DNA of 64,000 nucleotides from Pseudisothecium myosuroides (Eukaryota; Streptophyta; Bryopsida; Hypnales; Lembophyllaceae), in the NCBI GenBank assembly GCA_951799445.1, contig OX637291.1, positions 4,714,501-4,778,500 of the forward strand, read 5' to 3'. A model generated the notes under the pieces. The model saw nothing but the letters and a program-made list of their open reading frames with translations. It was not told the DNA's origin and searched no databases. A program made the position numbers and the translations under genes. Below are positions 10,679 to 22,008 of the stretch, one piece after another (position 1 is the stretch's first letter; each line of letters starts with the position of its first letter).

Positions 10679-13600
10679 ATGGACAAGGGAAAGAGTAAAA
10701 CTGACCTTCGAGCTGCTGGCAAGAAGCGGGTACACGCTCTACCTTAGTACTTGAGGCTCATCGATGGGAATGAAGCTCACAAGGCTATTTGCTGTCTGCC
10801 AGTCTGTTGCGGACTGTCTTTCTTCGGCCTGGTTACAGTATAGTGGTGTCTTTACCGTCTACGTTCAACGTCTTTGCTCGATCTCGATACCGTAGTCCAC
10901 ATCCTGGTGTGTGAATTATATTGGCTTGAAGTCATTCTTGGTTGGATCACTGCGAGATGCTTATGGATTTATGCACATTTATATTCTTGAATAAAATCCA
11001 GCTGGAGGAATATCGTCAAAAGCGGCAGCAGAAGGGGAGCTCGACCAAACCTAGTAGCACTACTGCCTTGAAAGCTTTGACTGAAAGCGAGCAGAATGTC
11101 GGAGAGAATGCCGTGGAGGAAATCTCAAGACGTGCTTCTCCTCTAAAGGCACAGAGTTCTTCTTCTCAGAAAGATGGAGAGGTTGAGTCAGTTGTGGACC
11201 ATGCACATGGGGATGCTCTTGAAGAGCGTCATGAAGTTGGCGTGGTTTTTGAAACGTCCCCTGGATCCTCTGTGACATCATCCATTCAGAGATTGAAAGT
11301 CGGTGGTTATCACTTGACTCCTGAAACCTCAGAGCAAAGTGTAGAGTCTCTACGTGAGCCCGGAAGTAGTAATGGCAACTTGGACGGCGAAGATAGGGAA
11401 GCTGTATACACAATATTGTGGGAAAATCATGGAACTGAACATTCTCAGCGCAACGAAGAGTGGCAAGAGAGCTCATTTGATGTTGGGGCCAGCCTTAATG
11501 AAAGGGGACTTCATCAGGGAAATTGTTCTTCATTTTGGGCGGATAATGAGAGCTACAGAAGTGAATCAAAAGAGGGCCTAAGTACCCAGAGGAAGTTAAG
11601 CGGGAATTCTATTGGTGCCGCTGACAAGTTTCAGTCGTCTCAGGTGAGTCGCTTGAGTCACGATCAAGTTTGTCATTAGTGTCTAAAATGAATATAACAC
11701 TTGATGATTGGGTTTTACATAGCTGCAGAGGCCAGGAAACTAATGTTATCTATTGCAAAATTTTAATCTCCATGTTGGAAGTAATTGTTGTGATTGGGCT
11801 TAGTAAATATTTTGATAATTTGCTGTGAGGGTGAGGGCCTTCTGACAGTTTGGGAAATATTTTTTCAGGCGACTTCTACAGTGATCGTAGAATTTCTCTC
11901 GGGTCATGGTTGAACTTGCTGAGAGTCTCAACATGGTTGGTTGCGATGTTGTGTGTGTCCGATTGGTTCTTTTTCTTGCTTTTCCCAAGTGACACGATAT
12001 GTTGTGCAGGAGTGGGACGAACCCTCTCTCAGTCTAGTTCTCAGTGAACAAAGGCCTATGCATGATGCTTAAGCCGAGGAAAGTAGGAAACATGTTTTAC
12101 CAGTGGACCTTGGTTTCATAGGACACTCTTCATTTTCAAGTGAGGAAAGTATGGAGGAGAGAATGCTACTAAAGCGGAATGAAAAATTGGAGAAGGAGAA
12201 CGCTGACATGTTCTCACTTAGACAAATTGGACTTGGACGATGTCCCTCGTGGTTGTGTGAAACCAAACTGCATGTAGTACGAATACGTACGCACTTTTGC
12301 GTATTTAACATGTTCAAGCTTCCTCTTGGTTTTATTAGGGCCATTACCTGTTGCTCTGTTCGGTAGTACTTACTTTTTGCTTTTGCGCTTTGCAGGATTC
12401 CGAAGTGGATCCAACCCTCTCAAATTTGTTTAGTGAGTCTGAACTGGGTGAAAAACTACAGAGCGTACAGGGAATGCTACAAGCTCGAGACATAGAATTG
12501 ATAGACGCGATAACAAAGTTGGAAGGAGCCACTAGAGTCATTTCTGAGCAAGAGGAAGAGGCGAAATCCTATGCCCAGCAAAATGAAAGCCTCAAGGGGG
12601 AGATGATGAAATGCTACGAAGACCTTGGGATGTTAAAATCAAACGTCAATATGTCTGAGCAGAAGATGATAGGCTTGAAGAACGAATTACATGAAGTAAT
12701 TGATTCTTTCAATAGCATTCCAGAAGAACGTAATTCACAGACCGAAGGTGTAACACTCTCAATGAACGAAATAGTCACGGAAGTGAACTTCTTAGCAAAG
12801 GCAATTGTCGAGCAAGCACATAGAAGGGAGATGGAATTGCAGTCAGCGAACGAGAAGGCAATGGCTGCACTGTTGCTGGAAGCAAATACAAGTAAGGAAC
12901 TCCTTACAAAACTTGAACAAGAGTTTCGGGACTCCAGGAATGCTGCTCAAGGTATCAGTTGGTTGCACGGGGCCTCACCGCCTCAATCGTCATTGCTTGA
13001 TTGGGCCACATGGCTTATTGAAACTCTTCAAAACGAACACATAAAATCCGAGCAGCATTTTCAGGTAACAGAGTCAATGACCATGACCGCTGATGCGAAT
13101 AACCTTAAAGTGCAACATCTTCAAGAGAAAATTGATTCTTTGTACGTTGAGCTCTCTAATCAGCGGAAGGAGACAGAAGCAGCTGCTGAGGACCTTCGGA
13201 GAAGAGATCTTGAGCTTCATAGTGTGAGGAATAAACTTCAGGAACAGGTCGAGAACAACCTTGCCCTGGAGTCGGAGGTCGAGTCTGCAAGGAGTATGTG
13301 TCGTGTCGAAAGTGCCTTGATGGGAATTGAAGATGTTGTTGGAGATGCTCGCTTTCAAGGAAGACCGCCTTCGACTTCGACCCCAACGGAATGGGTTTCC
13401 TGGCTTATTCAAATTTTCCGTGAGGTCAGTGAGGATTTGAAAACCTCTGAAAGCGCGTCTGATGTTCTCTCTCTTCAAGTGGAAGAGTCCAAGAAGAATT
13501 ATTCTAGTCTTTATGAAGAGCTCTTAAGCCAAAAGAATGAGAATGAGAACCTGCAAAGCAAGCAAAGAGCCGTCCTTGAGATGTTTGGTGGAGAGAGGGA

Positions 13601-16600
13601 TTCTCTGAGGGCTGAAATCCAGGTTCTCAAAGACTCGTCTCTGGAAATTTCCAGCCGAGAATTTGAGTTTTCAGAGGCCCTTAAGGCAGTGACCAACCTT
13701 CAGGAGTCACTTACCTTGAAAGACAGGGAATTGTCTCATCTTCATGCCGAGATGGATGAGTTGTCTCTTAGATCAGCGCAGCAGGACTCCAGCATCCAGG
13801 TAAGTCATACATATGGGTTTCCCGTAGCACCTTTAATATTTGAGTATCTTTCCATGGAATATTCATGTACGTCCCGTAATTACTTGATAAGTTATTCTTT
13901 CGGTAAATGTTTTTATTAGTTCCTGGGTTCGCTGGTAAGTTACTCTTTGTAGCGATTGTATTTGGAATTCTGACTTAGAGTCTTCTTGGTTTCCGTTTGC
14001 TTAGTCTCTGAAGGAAGAGCGGGAGCGACTGAGTTCTGAGGAAGTAAAAGCTCAGAGACTTCTTCAAGAGAAAATTGATTCTTTGTACGTTGAGCTCTCT
14101 AATCAGCGGAAGGAGAAAGAGGCAGCTGCTGAGGACCTTCGGAGGAGAGATCTTGAGCTTCAGAGTGTGAGGAATAAACTTCAGGAACAGGTCGAGAACA
14201 ACCTTGTTCTGGAGTCGGAGGTCGAGTCTGCAAGGAGTATGTGTCGTGTCGAAAGTGCCTTGATGGGAATTGAAGATGTTGTCGGAGATGCTCGCTTTCA
14301 GGGAAGACCGCCTTCTACTTCGACCCCAACGGAATGGATTTCCTGGCTTATTCAAATTTTCCGTGAGGTCAGTGAGGAATTGAAAACCTCTGAAAGCGCG
14401 TCTGATGTACTCTCTCTTCGAGTGGAAGAGTCCAAGAAGAATTATTCTAGTCTTTATGAAGAGCTCTTAAGCCAAAAGAATGAGAATGAGAACCTGCAAA
14501 GCAAGCAAAGAGCCGTCCTTGAGATGTTTGGTGGAGAGAGGGATTCTCTGAGGGCTGAAATCCAGGTTCTCAAAGACTCGTCTCTGGAAATTTCCAGCCG
14601 AGAATTTGAGTTTTCAGAGGCCCTTAAGGCAGTGACCAGCCTCCAGGAGTCACTTACCTTGAAAGACAGGGAATTGTCTCATCTTCATGCCGAGATGGAT
14701 GAGTTGTCTCTTAGATCAGCGCAACAGGACTCCAACATCCAGGTGAATCACATAAAAGGGTTCCTGCAACAGCTTTGATTTGAGTTTTTTCCCATTAAAT
14801 GTGCAAGTACGTCCCGTACTTGCATGATAAGTTATTCTTTCCGCAAGTGTTTTTATTAGTTTCTGGGTTCGCTGGTGAGTTACTGTTTGTCCTGATTGTA
14901 CTTGCAATTCTGACTTTAGCGTCTTCTTGGTGGCCATTTGGTTAGTCCCTGATGGAAGAGCGGGAGCGACTGAGTTCTGAGGAAGTAAAAGCTCAGAGAC
15001 TTCTTCAAGAGAAAATTGATTCTTTGTACGTTGAGCTCTCTAATCAGCGGAAGGAGAAAGAGGCAGCTGCTGAGGACCGTCGGAGAAGAGATCTTGAGCT
15101 TCATAGTGTGAGGAATAAACTTCAGGAACAGGTCGAGAACAACCTTGTTCTGGAGTCGGAGGTCGAGTCTGCAAGGAGTATGTGTCGTGTCGAGAGTGCC
15201 TTGATGGGAATTAAAGATGTTGTTGGAGATGCTCGCTTTCAGGGAAGACCGCCTTCTACTTCGACCCCAACGGAATGGATTTCCTGGCTTATTCAAATTT
15301 TCCGTGAGGTCAGTGAGGAATTGAAAACCTCTGAAAGTGCATCTGATGTTCTCTCTCTTCAAGTGGAAGAGTCCAAGAAGAATTATTCTAGTCTTTATGA
15401 AGAGCTCTTAAGCCAAAAGAATGAGAATGAGAACCTGCAAAGCAAGCAAAGAGCCGTCCTTGAGATGTTTGGTGGAGAGAGGGATTCTCTGAGGGCTGAA
15501 ATCCAGGTTCTCAAAGACTCATCTCTGGAAATTTCCAGCCGAGAATTTGAGTTTTCAGAGGCCCTTAAGGCAGTGACCAGCCTTCAGGAGTCACTTACCT
15601 TGAAAGACAGGGAATTGTCTCATCTTCATGCCGAGATGGATGAGTTGTCTCTGAGATCAGCGCAACAGGACTTCAACATTCAGGTACATCCCAGAGCACA
15701 TTTAACTTTGAATTTTTTTTCCTTGAAATATCCACGTACGTCCCGTAATTACTTGAAAAGTTATTCTTTCGGTAAATGTTTTTATTAGTTCCTGGGTTCG
15801 CTGGTAAGTTACTGTTTGTAGTGATTCTACTTTCAATTTTGACTTTGCGTCTTCTTCGTGGCCGTTTGCTTAGTCTCTGAAGGAAGAGCGGGAGCGACTG
15901 AGTTCTGAGGAAGTAAAAGCTCAGAGACTTCTTCAAGAGAAAATTGATTCTTTGTACGTTGAGCTCTCTAATCAGCGGAAGGAGAAAGAAGCCGTTGCTG
16001 AGGACCTCCGGAGGACAGCTCTTGGGCTTCAGAGTGTGAGGAATAAACTTCAGGAACAGGTCGAGAACAACCTTGTGCTGGAGTCGGAGGTCGAGTTTGC
16101 AAGGAGTATGTGTCGTGTCGAAAGTGCCTTGATGGGAATTGAAGATGTTGTTGGAGATGCTCGCTTTCAGGGAAGACCGCCTTCTACTTCGACCCCAACG
16201 GAATGGATTTCCTGGCTTATTCAAATTTTCCGTGAGGTCAGTGAGGAATTGAAAACCTCTGAAAGCGCGTCTGATGTACTCTCTCTTCGAGTGGAAGAGT
16301 CCAAGAAGAATTATTCTAGTCTTTATGAAGAGCTCTTAAGCCAAAAGAATGAGAATGAGAACCTGCAAAGCAAGCAAAGAGCCGTCCTTGAGATGTTTGG
16401 TGGAGAGAGGGATTCTCTGAGGGCTGAAATCCAGGTTCTCAAAGACTCGTCTCTGGAAATTTCCAGCCGAGAATTTGAGTTTTCAGAGGCCCTTAAGGCA
16501 GTGACCAGCCTTCAGGAGTCACTTACCTTGAAAGACAGGGAATTGTCTCATCTTCATGCCGAGATGGATGAGTTGTCTCTTAGATCAGCGCAACAGGACT

Positions 16601-19600
16601 CCAGCATCCAGGTGAATGACATAAAAGGGTTTCGCCCAGCCTCTTTAACTTTGAATTTTTTTTTCCATCAAATATCCATCTACGTCACGCAATTGCATGT
16701 TAAATTATTCTTTCGGTAAAAGTCTTTATTAGTTCCTGGGTTCGCTGGTGAGGTACTGTTTGTAGTGATTATATTTCCTATTCTGACTTTGCGTCTTCTT
16801 CGTGGTCGTGTGCTTAGTCTCTGATGGAAGAGCGGGAGCGACTGAATTCTGAGGAAGTAAAAGCTCAGAGACTTCTTCAAGAGAAAATTGATTCTTTGTA
16901 CGTTGAGCTCTCTAATCAGCGGAAGGAGAAAGAGGCAGCTGCTGAGGACCTTCGGAGGAGAGATCTTGAGCTTCAGAGTGTGAGGAATAAACTTCAGGAA
17001 CAGGTTGAGAACAACCTTGTTCTGGAGTCGGAGGTCGAGTCTGCAAGGAGTATGTGTCGTGTCGAAAGTGCCTTGATGGGAATTGAAGATGTTGTTGGAG
17101 ATGCTCGCTTTCAGGGAAGACCGCCTTCTACTTCGACCCCAACTGAATGGATTTCCTGGCTTATTCAAATTTTCCGTGAGGTCAGTGAGGAGTTGAAAAC
17201 CTCTGAAAGTGCATCTGATGTTCTCTCTCTTCAAGTGGAAGAGTCCAAGAAGAATTATTCTAGTCTTTATGAAGAGCTCTTAAGCCAAAAGAATGAGAAT
17301 GAGAACCTGCAAAGCAAGCAAAGAGCCGTCCTTGAGATGTTTGGTGCAGAGAGGGATTCTCTGAGGGCTGAAATCCAGGTTCTCAAAGACTCGTCTCTGG
17401 AAATTTCCAGCCGAGAATTTGAGTTTTCAGAGGCCCTTAAGGCAGTGACCAACCTTCAGGAGTCACTTACCTTGAAAGACAGGGAATTGTCTCATCTTCA
17501 TGCCGAGATGGATGAGTTGTCTCTGAGATCAGCGCAACAGGACTCCAGCATCCAGGTGAATGATACAAAAGGGTTTCGCCTAGCCTTTTTAACTTTGAAT
17601 TTTTTTTCCATTAAATATCCATGTACGTCACGCAATTGAACATGAAATTTTGATGTAGTTGGTTTCGAGCGTGGGATTTGAGTGCAGTAGCTGGGGTATT
17701 AATTTGTTCGTTCTTTTAATCAAAGTAGATCAAAATACATTTTATCTGTAACTGCATTAGCTTCTGGGTTCGTTGGTGAGTTACTGTTTGTACTGATTAT
17801 ATTTGCAATTCTGACTTTAGCGTCGTCTTGGTGGTCGTGTGCTTAGTCTCTGATGGAAGAGCGGGAGAGACTGAGTTCTGAGGAAGTAAAAGCTCAGAGA
17901 CTTCTTCAAGAGAAAATTGATTCTTTATACGTTGAGCTCTCTCATCAGCGGAAGGAGAAAGAGGCAGCTGCTGAGGACCGTCGGAGAAGAGATCTTGAGC
18001 TTCATAGTGTGAGGAATAAACTTCAGGAACAGGTCGAGAACAACCTTGTTCTGGAGTCGGAGGTCGAGTCTGCAAGGAGTATGTGTCGTGTCGAGAGTGC
18101 CTTGATGGGAATTAAAGATGTTGTTGGAGATGCTCGCTTTCAGGGAAGACCGCCTTCTACTTCGACCCCAACGGAATGGATTTCCTGGCTTATTCAAATT
18201 TTCCGTGAGGTCAGTGAGGAATTGAAAACCTCTGAAAGTGCATCTGATGTTCTCTCTCTTCAAGTGGAAGAGTCCAAGAAGAATTATTCTAGTCTTTATG
18301 AAGAGCTCTTAAGCCAAAAGAATGAGAATGAGAACCTGCAAAGCAAGCAAAGAGCCGTCCTTGAGATGTTTGGTGGAGAGAGGGATTCTCTGAGGGCTGA
18401 AATCCAGGTTCTCAAAGACTCATCTCTGGAAATTTCCAGCCGAGAATTTGAGTTTTCAGAGGCCCTTAAGGCAGTGACCAGCCTTCAGGAGTCACTTACC
18501 TTGAAAGACAGGGAATTGTCTCATCTTCATGCCGAGATGGATGAGTTGTCTCTTAGATCAGCGCAACAGGACTCCAGCATCCAGGTAAGTCATACAAAAG
18601 GGTTTTCCGTAACACCTTTACTTTTTTGAGTTTCTTTCCATGAAATATTCATGTAAGTCACGCAATTACATGCGAAATTTTGATATAGTTGAGTGTGGAA
18701 TTTGAGTGCAGTAGCTGGGGTAATAGTTTGTTCATTCTTTTAGTCAAAGTAGATCAAATTAAATTCTATCAGTAACTGTCTTAACTATTTTCCGGGTTCG
18801 CTAGTGAGTTATGGTGCAGTGATTGTATTTGCAATTCTGACCTTAGCGTCGTCTTGGTGGTCGTGTGCTTAGTCTCTGATGGAGGAGCGGGAGAGCCTGA
18901 GTTCTGAGGTTGTGGATTTAAGAGCTCAGTGTAATCTTCTTCAAGCCGAAATGGCGCAGACTGCAGATGAGAAAAATAATTTACAATCGGATATAAATCA
19001 ACTTGAACAGAAGCTTGGAGCTGTGAGAGAAAAGCTTAATCTTGCTATTAATAAGGGCAAAGGACTTGTGAAGCAACGAGATTCCTTGAAGAAGTCACTA
19101 GCGGAGGAGACAGCTAAGGTCGAAACCATGGTCTCGTCACACGCGAAAGATATTCAGTCAAAGGATTCAGAGATGCTCGAGATGAGAGCTCAGGCAGAAT
19201 CCATGGGCACTCGAGTTCAGGAATTGCAAGCTGAAGTTTCTTCTCTTTTTGAGAAAACCACTGCCTATCAGCAAAGGTTGGAAGCTGAGCGTCGAGGATT
19301 GGAAAGTGTATTTTTTGGTCTTGAGATTTCAAAAGATTTGCTACCCAGGGACCCTATAGAGAAGGTAAAATGGTTGGTTTCGCTGCTGGAAGGTGCCCGA
19401 AGCACTACAAAGTTTCTTGAAGGAGAGTTAGGTAGTAGCAGAAATGCTTTGGAGACTCTCAAAGCAGTCCTAAGGGATACTGAACAGAGGCTTCAATCTG
19501 TTACTGTGGAGAGTTTGAGAGCTCAAGAAGATATCTCCATGTATGCTAAGAAAGTGGAAGAGGTTGAGAGCAGAGCTACTTTTGATCAAACGCAGTACAA

Positions 19601-21637
19601 GAAGGAGGTTGACGATCTTACTAGAGCCTTGAAAGAGGCTGATTTGCGGCAGCAGGCGGCCTGGAGTCGTGCGAAGGAGTTTGAGAAAACTCTAGAAAAA
19701 CAACAGAATACTATCAGTGCATCAGAAGTTGCACACTCAAAAGCAGTCACGAAATTGACTTTCACTCGTAACAAGCTCAATTTACTCGTACAGGACAGTC
19801 AAGAACTTGTAAGAGAGTGTGAGAGCTTGCACAAGAGTCTCCAGGAGCGAGATATTGAGATTGTTGAACTGAATCAGAAAGTGGATAAACTTAAAAACGT
19901 CATCCACATTGAGCAAAGTCAACGTATGGATGCTAGTTCGAAGACCACTTTGCAGCTTACACTTCTTCAAGAGGAGCTTGCAAGAACCAATGAAAAGTCC
20001 TCAGCCACTGTGAAGGACTTGCGGGAGCGGCAGGTGGCATTACAAGGTCTTCTGAAGGAAAAGGATTCGGAGTTGGCAGGTGTTCGGACTAAAATTGAGG
20101 ACATACTGCTTAAAGGAGACAATGTACTCTGGATGGAACATAATATCGTCCCTCAAAACAAAGGCGATGATGGTGTGGAAGATATCGATGTGCAAAGCAT
20201 GAACGGAAGCCTAGATTTTACTTCCGCCTTTACTACATTGGAAGAGAGGTTCAATAATCTCGTTGTAGAAGCCCAACTGCACAGGAACAGTAGTGATAAG
20301 AAAGAAGCTCAAATACTGGAGTTGAAGAAAGAACTTCATGACATCTCAAGTGAGAGGACAACATTACAGGCAGGTGTATATGCAAAGACCATGGAGGTTG
20401 AGAGACTGCAAAGTGAAGTCAACAGTAAAGGTGTACCTGTTGAATGCAATGTTTCAGCAGAATCTGAGATTGAGGAATTGGTAAGAATTCATTTTGATCA
20501 TATACCTTGCAATTTGATGTGGGGTAGGAGGTTGTTTAATGAGATTTCTGTTTATGACCACCTTCGTTAATCAGAAAGTGTCGGTTGTCCTGTTGTTTCG
20601 GTCATTCTTTCTAAAAAATCCTTCTTTCCAACTGAACTTGTTCTCATTTTAGTGCATAATAGTTCTTTTGCTTTCCCTTGTATATTGGCAGTTGGAAGCA
20701 TGCCATTGAATGGACGTTTGTTGTGAGCCTGGTATTTGTTAGGGTTCTTGGTTGACAATAACAATTCCTTTATTACAGAATCTTTTCATCTTTTCTTGTT
20801 TTGGCATGCATGTCCACACATAAATCTTTTGGTTGCTGGACTTAACTTGTTCTTTTTGTCACATCTTGATTATTGGTGTTAGGGAACAAGAAGCACATGG
20901 GCTGGTACAGGCAACTCTGTCACTCCGCACGTGCGAGGTCCACGAAGGCATTCACAGGCAGATATTGCAATTGACATGGTTGATGCGAACAACTCTAATT
21001 TGCTCTCAGACATGAATGACAAAGGTTTGTTGTTGCTTAGCACAGTACTGTATTCTAAAATGTCACATGTGCTGCTAATGGGTAGTATAAACAGATGTGT
21101 TAGTGGTCATCATTCTACGCAGTTTTTGTGAGTCTGCTTCAGATTCTCCCTCAAATATTGGCATCAATTATCAAGTATTTAGAGATATAATTTCCGCTAG
21201 GCCCTGGAAGTCATTTTAGAATATGATATGTCTCTTGTGCAAGTGTTCTTTTCATTGTTCTACTTTTACTTTTTGATTCCTTGGAGTATTAATTAGGTCC
21301 ACATTTCTTGCTTTTAGAACATGGATTCAGTGCATTGACGAACTCAAGACTAGTACCGAAGGCAGCAAGAATCCTGACTGACAGACTTGATGGATTGTGG
21401 TATGTCGAATCGTTTCATCCCTTCCCTAGACAAGTTTAATGGTTATGAGGCTGAGTTTTTGCATATTTTTAATACCTGTGAAATGCTATGAACTGCACTT
21501 AAGTGGGAAATTTTTGTCACAGGTTTGTGGGAGGAAGAATACTGACAAGGCAACCTTCAGCAAGGCTGGGCCTTGCAATGTATTGGATATTTATTCATGT
21601 CTATATGGCCATGATTTTCTCCAGAGGGATATTGTAA
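10679..21637 (+). CDS. TNO1: TNO1-like long coiled-coil golgin with C-terminal membrane anchor
   Basis: The predicted protein resembles TNO1, the trans-Golgi SYP41-interacting coiled-coil protein involved in vesicle fusion and vacuolar trafficking. Exons inferred from GT-AG sites and phase: 10679-10729, 11002-11643, 12010-12043, 12122-12273, 12396-13799, 14005-14742, 14946-15683, 15874-16611, 16818-17555, 17847-18584, 18873-20480, 20883-21024, 21318-21399, 21523-21637. They sum to 7,920 nt, 2,639 codons plus TAA. The first exon reads MDKGKSKTDLRAAGKKR, joining LEEYRQKRQQKG, as in plant golgins starting with a DLLAAGRKKLQQFRQKK-like segment. The middle is heptad-rich coiled coil with repeated W-WLI motifs. 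The exon at 18873 carries KLNLAINKGKGLVKQRDSLK, a TNO1-type signature. The last exons give LVPKAARILTDRLDGLW, then an RxGLAMYWIFIHVYMAMIF anchor, the family's C-terminus. The two small exons at 12010 and 12122 are the weakest part. Five 738-bp exons are tandem duplicates. Confidence 0.85.
13118..18872 (+). repeat. Tandem exon-intron duplication array in the golgin gene
   Basis: Units of 928-1,029 bp (start-to-start 941, 928, 944, 1,029, 1,026) each comprise a 738-bp exon plus a 190-291-bp intron. The exons at 14005, 14946, 15874, 16818 and 17847 are all exactly 246 codons, phase 0 at both ends. The second half of the exon at 12396-13799 (from about 13118) is a sixth, partial copy, and the start of the 18873 exon (SLMEERESLSSEV) shares the unit's first residues. 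Each unit begins SL(K/M)EERERL, contains TPTEWISWLIQIFREVSEEL and ends LRSAQQD(S/F)(S/N)IQ. Introns share the tail GGGTTCGCTGGT and a CTTAG acceptor. Only a few residues differ between copies, so the expansion is recent or homogenised. Confidence 0.95.
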
Positions 21638-22008
21638 TTCAATCTTAATGAACGATTTGCGTCTCAGTGGATTGAACACATTGCTTGGTTCCTACACCTC
21701 GCTGCATATTGCAAAACGTATTGGCGCCCGGTCTGAGGTTAGTGCGAATGCCACTTTGTGAGGATTGTTGGTAGCCCCGTCCGTGTATTGTGATTTGGCA
21801 GCTGCGATATTCATTGTGCAATTAGTTAGTGTGATTTAGTGTTAGCCTTTTCTTTTCCGCAGATCTTTTCATCTGATATGATTATTTCATCGTAATGGAG
21901 CAATTTCCTTGTATATGAACTGACAATGCTATATTCCGGTGTTTTATGTAGGGAATGGATGCACGAATTGTCACCTCACATTTTGTGTCAGTAGGTGCTC
22001 AGTACAGG
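21638..22008 (+). other. Golgin 3' region with a possible spliced short reading frame
   Basis: Eleven bases after the golgin stop an ATG (21648) opens 30 codons ending at 21737 in front of a GTTAGT-like donor. At 21952-22008 a segment bounded by TAG and GTATTG adds 19 codons in the same phase (GMDARIVTSHFVSVGAQYR). No third exon that keeps the frame was found and no family was recognised. This may simply be spliced 3' untranslated sequence. Confidence 0.2.

Noticed and set aside
11868..11944. Possible extra golgin exon after TTTTTTCAG at 11868
   Set aside because: In the required phase it reaches a stop quickly, and the neighbouring exon at 12010 joins the previous one directly in phase 0.
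13074..18263. Several minus-strand open frames of 110-180 codons within the golgin array, very similar to one another
   Set aside because: They are antisense shadows of the duplicated coding exons; they repeat only because the sense exons repeat, and they run into introns on the coding strand without splice logic.
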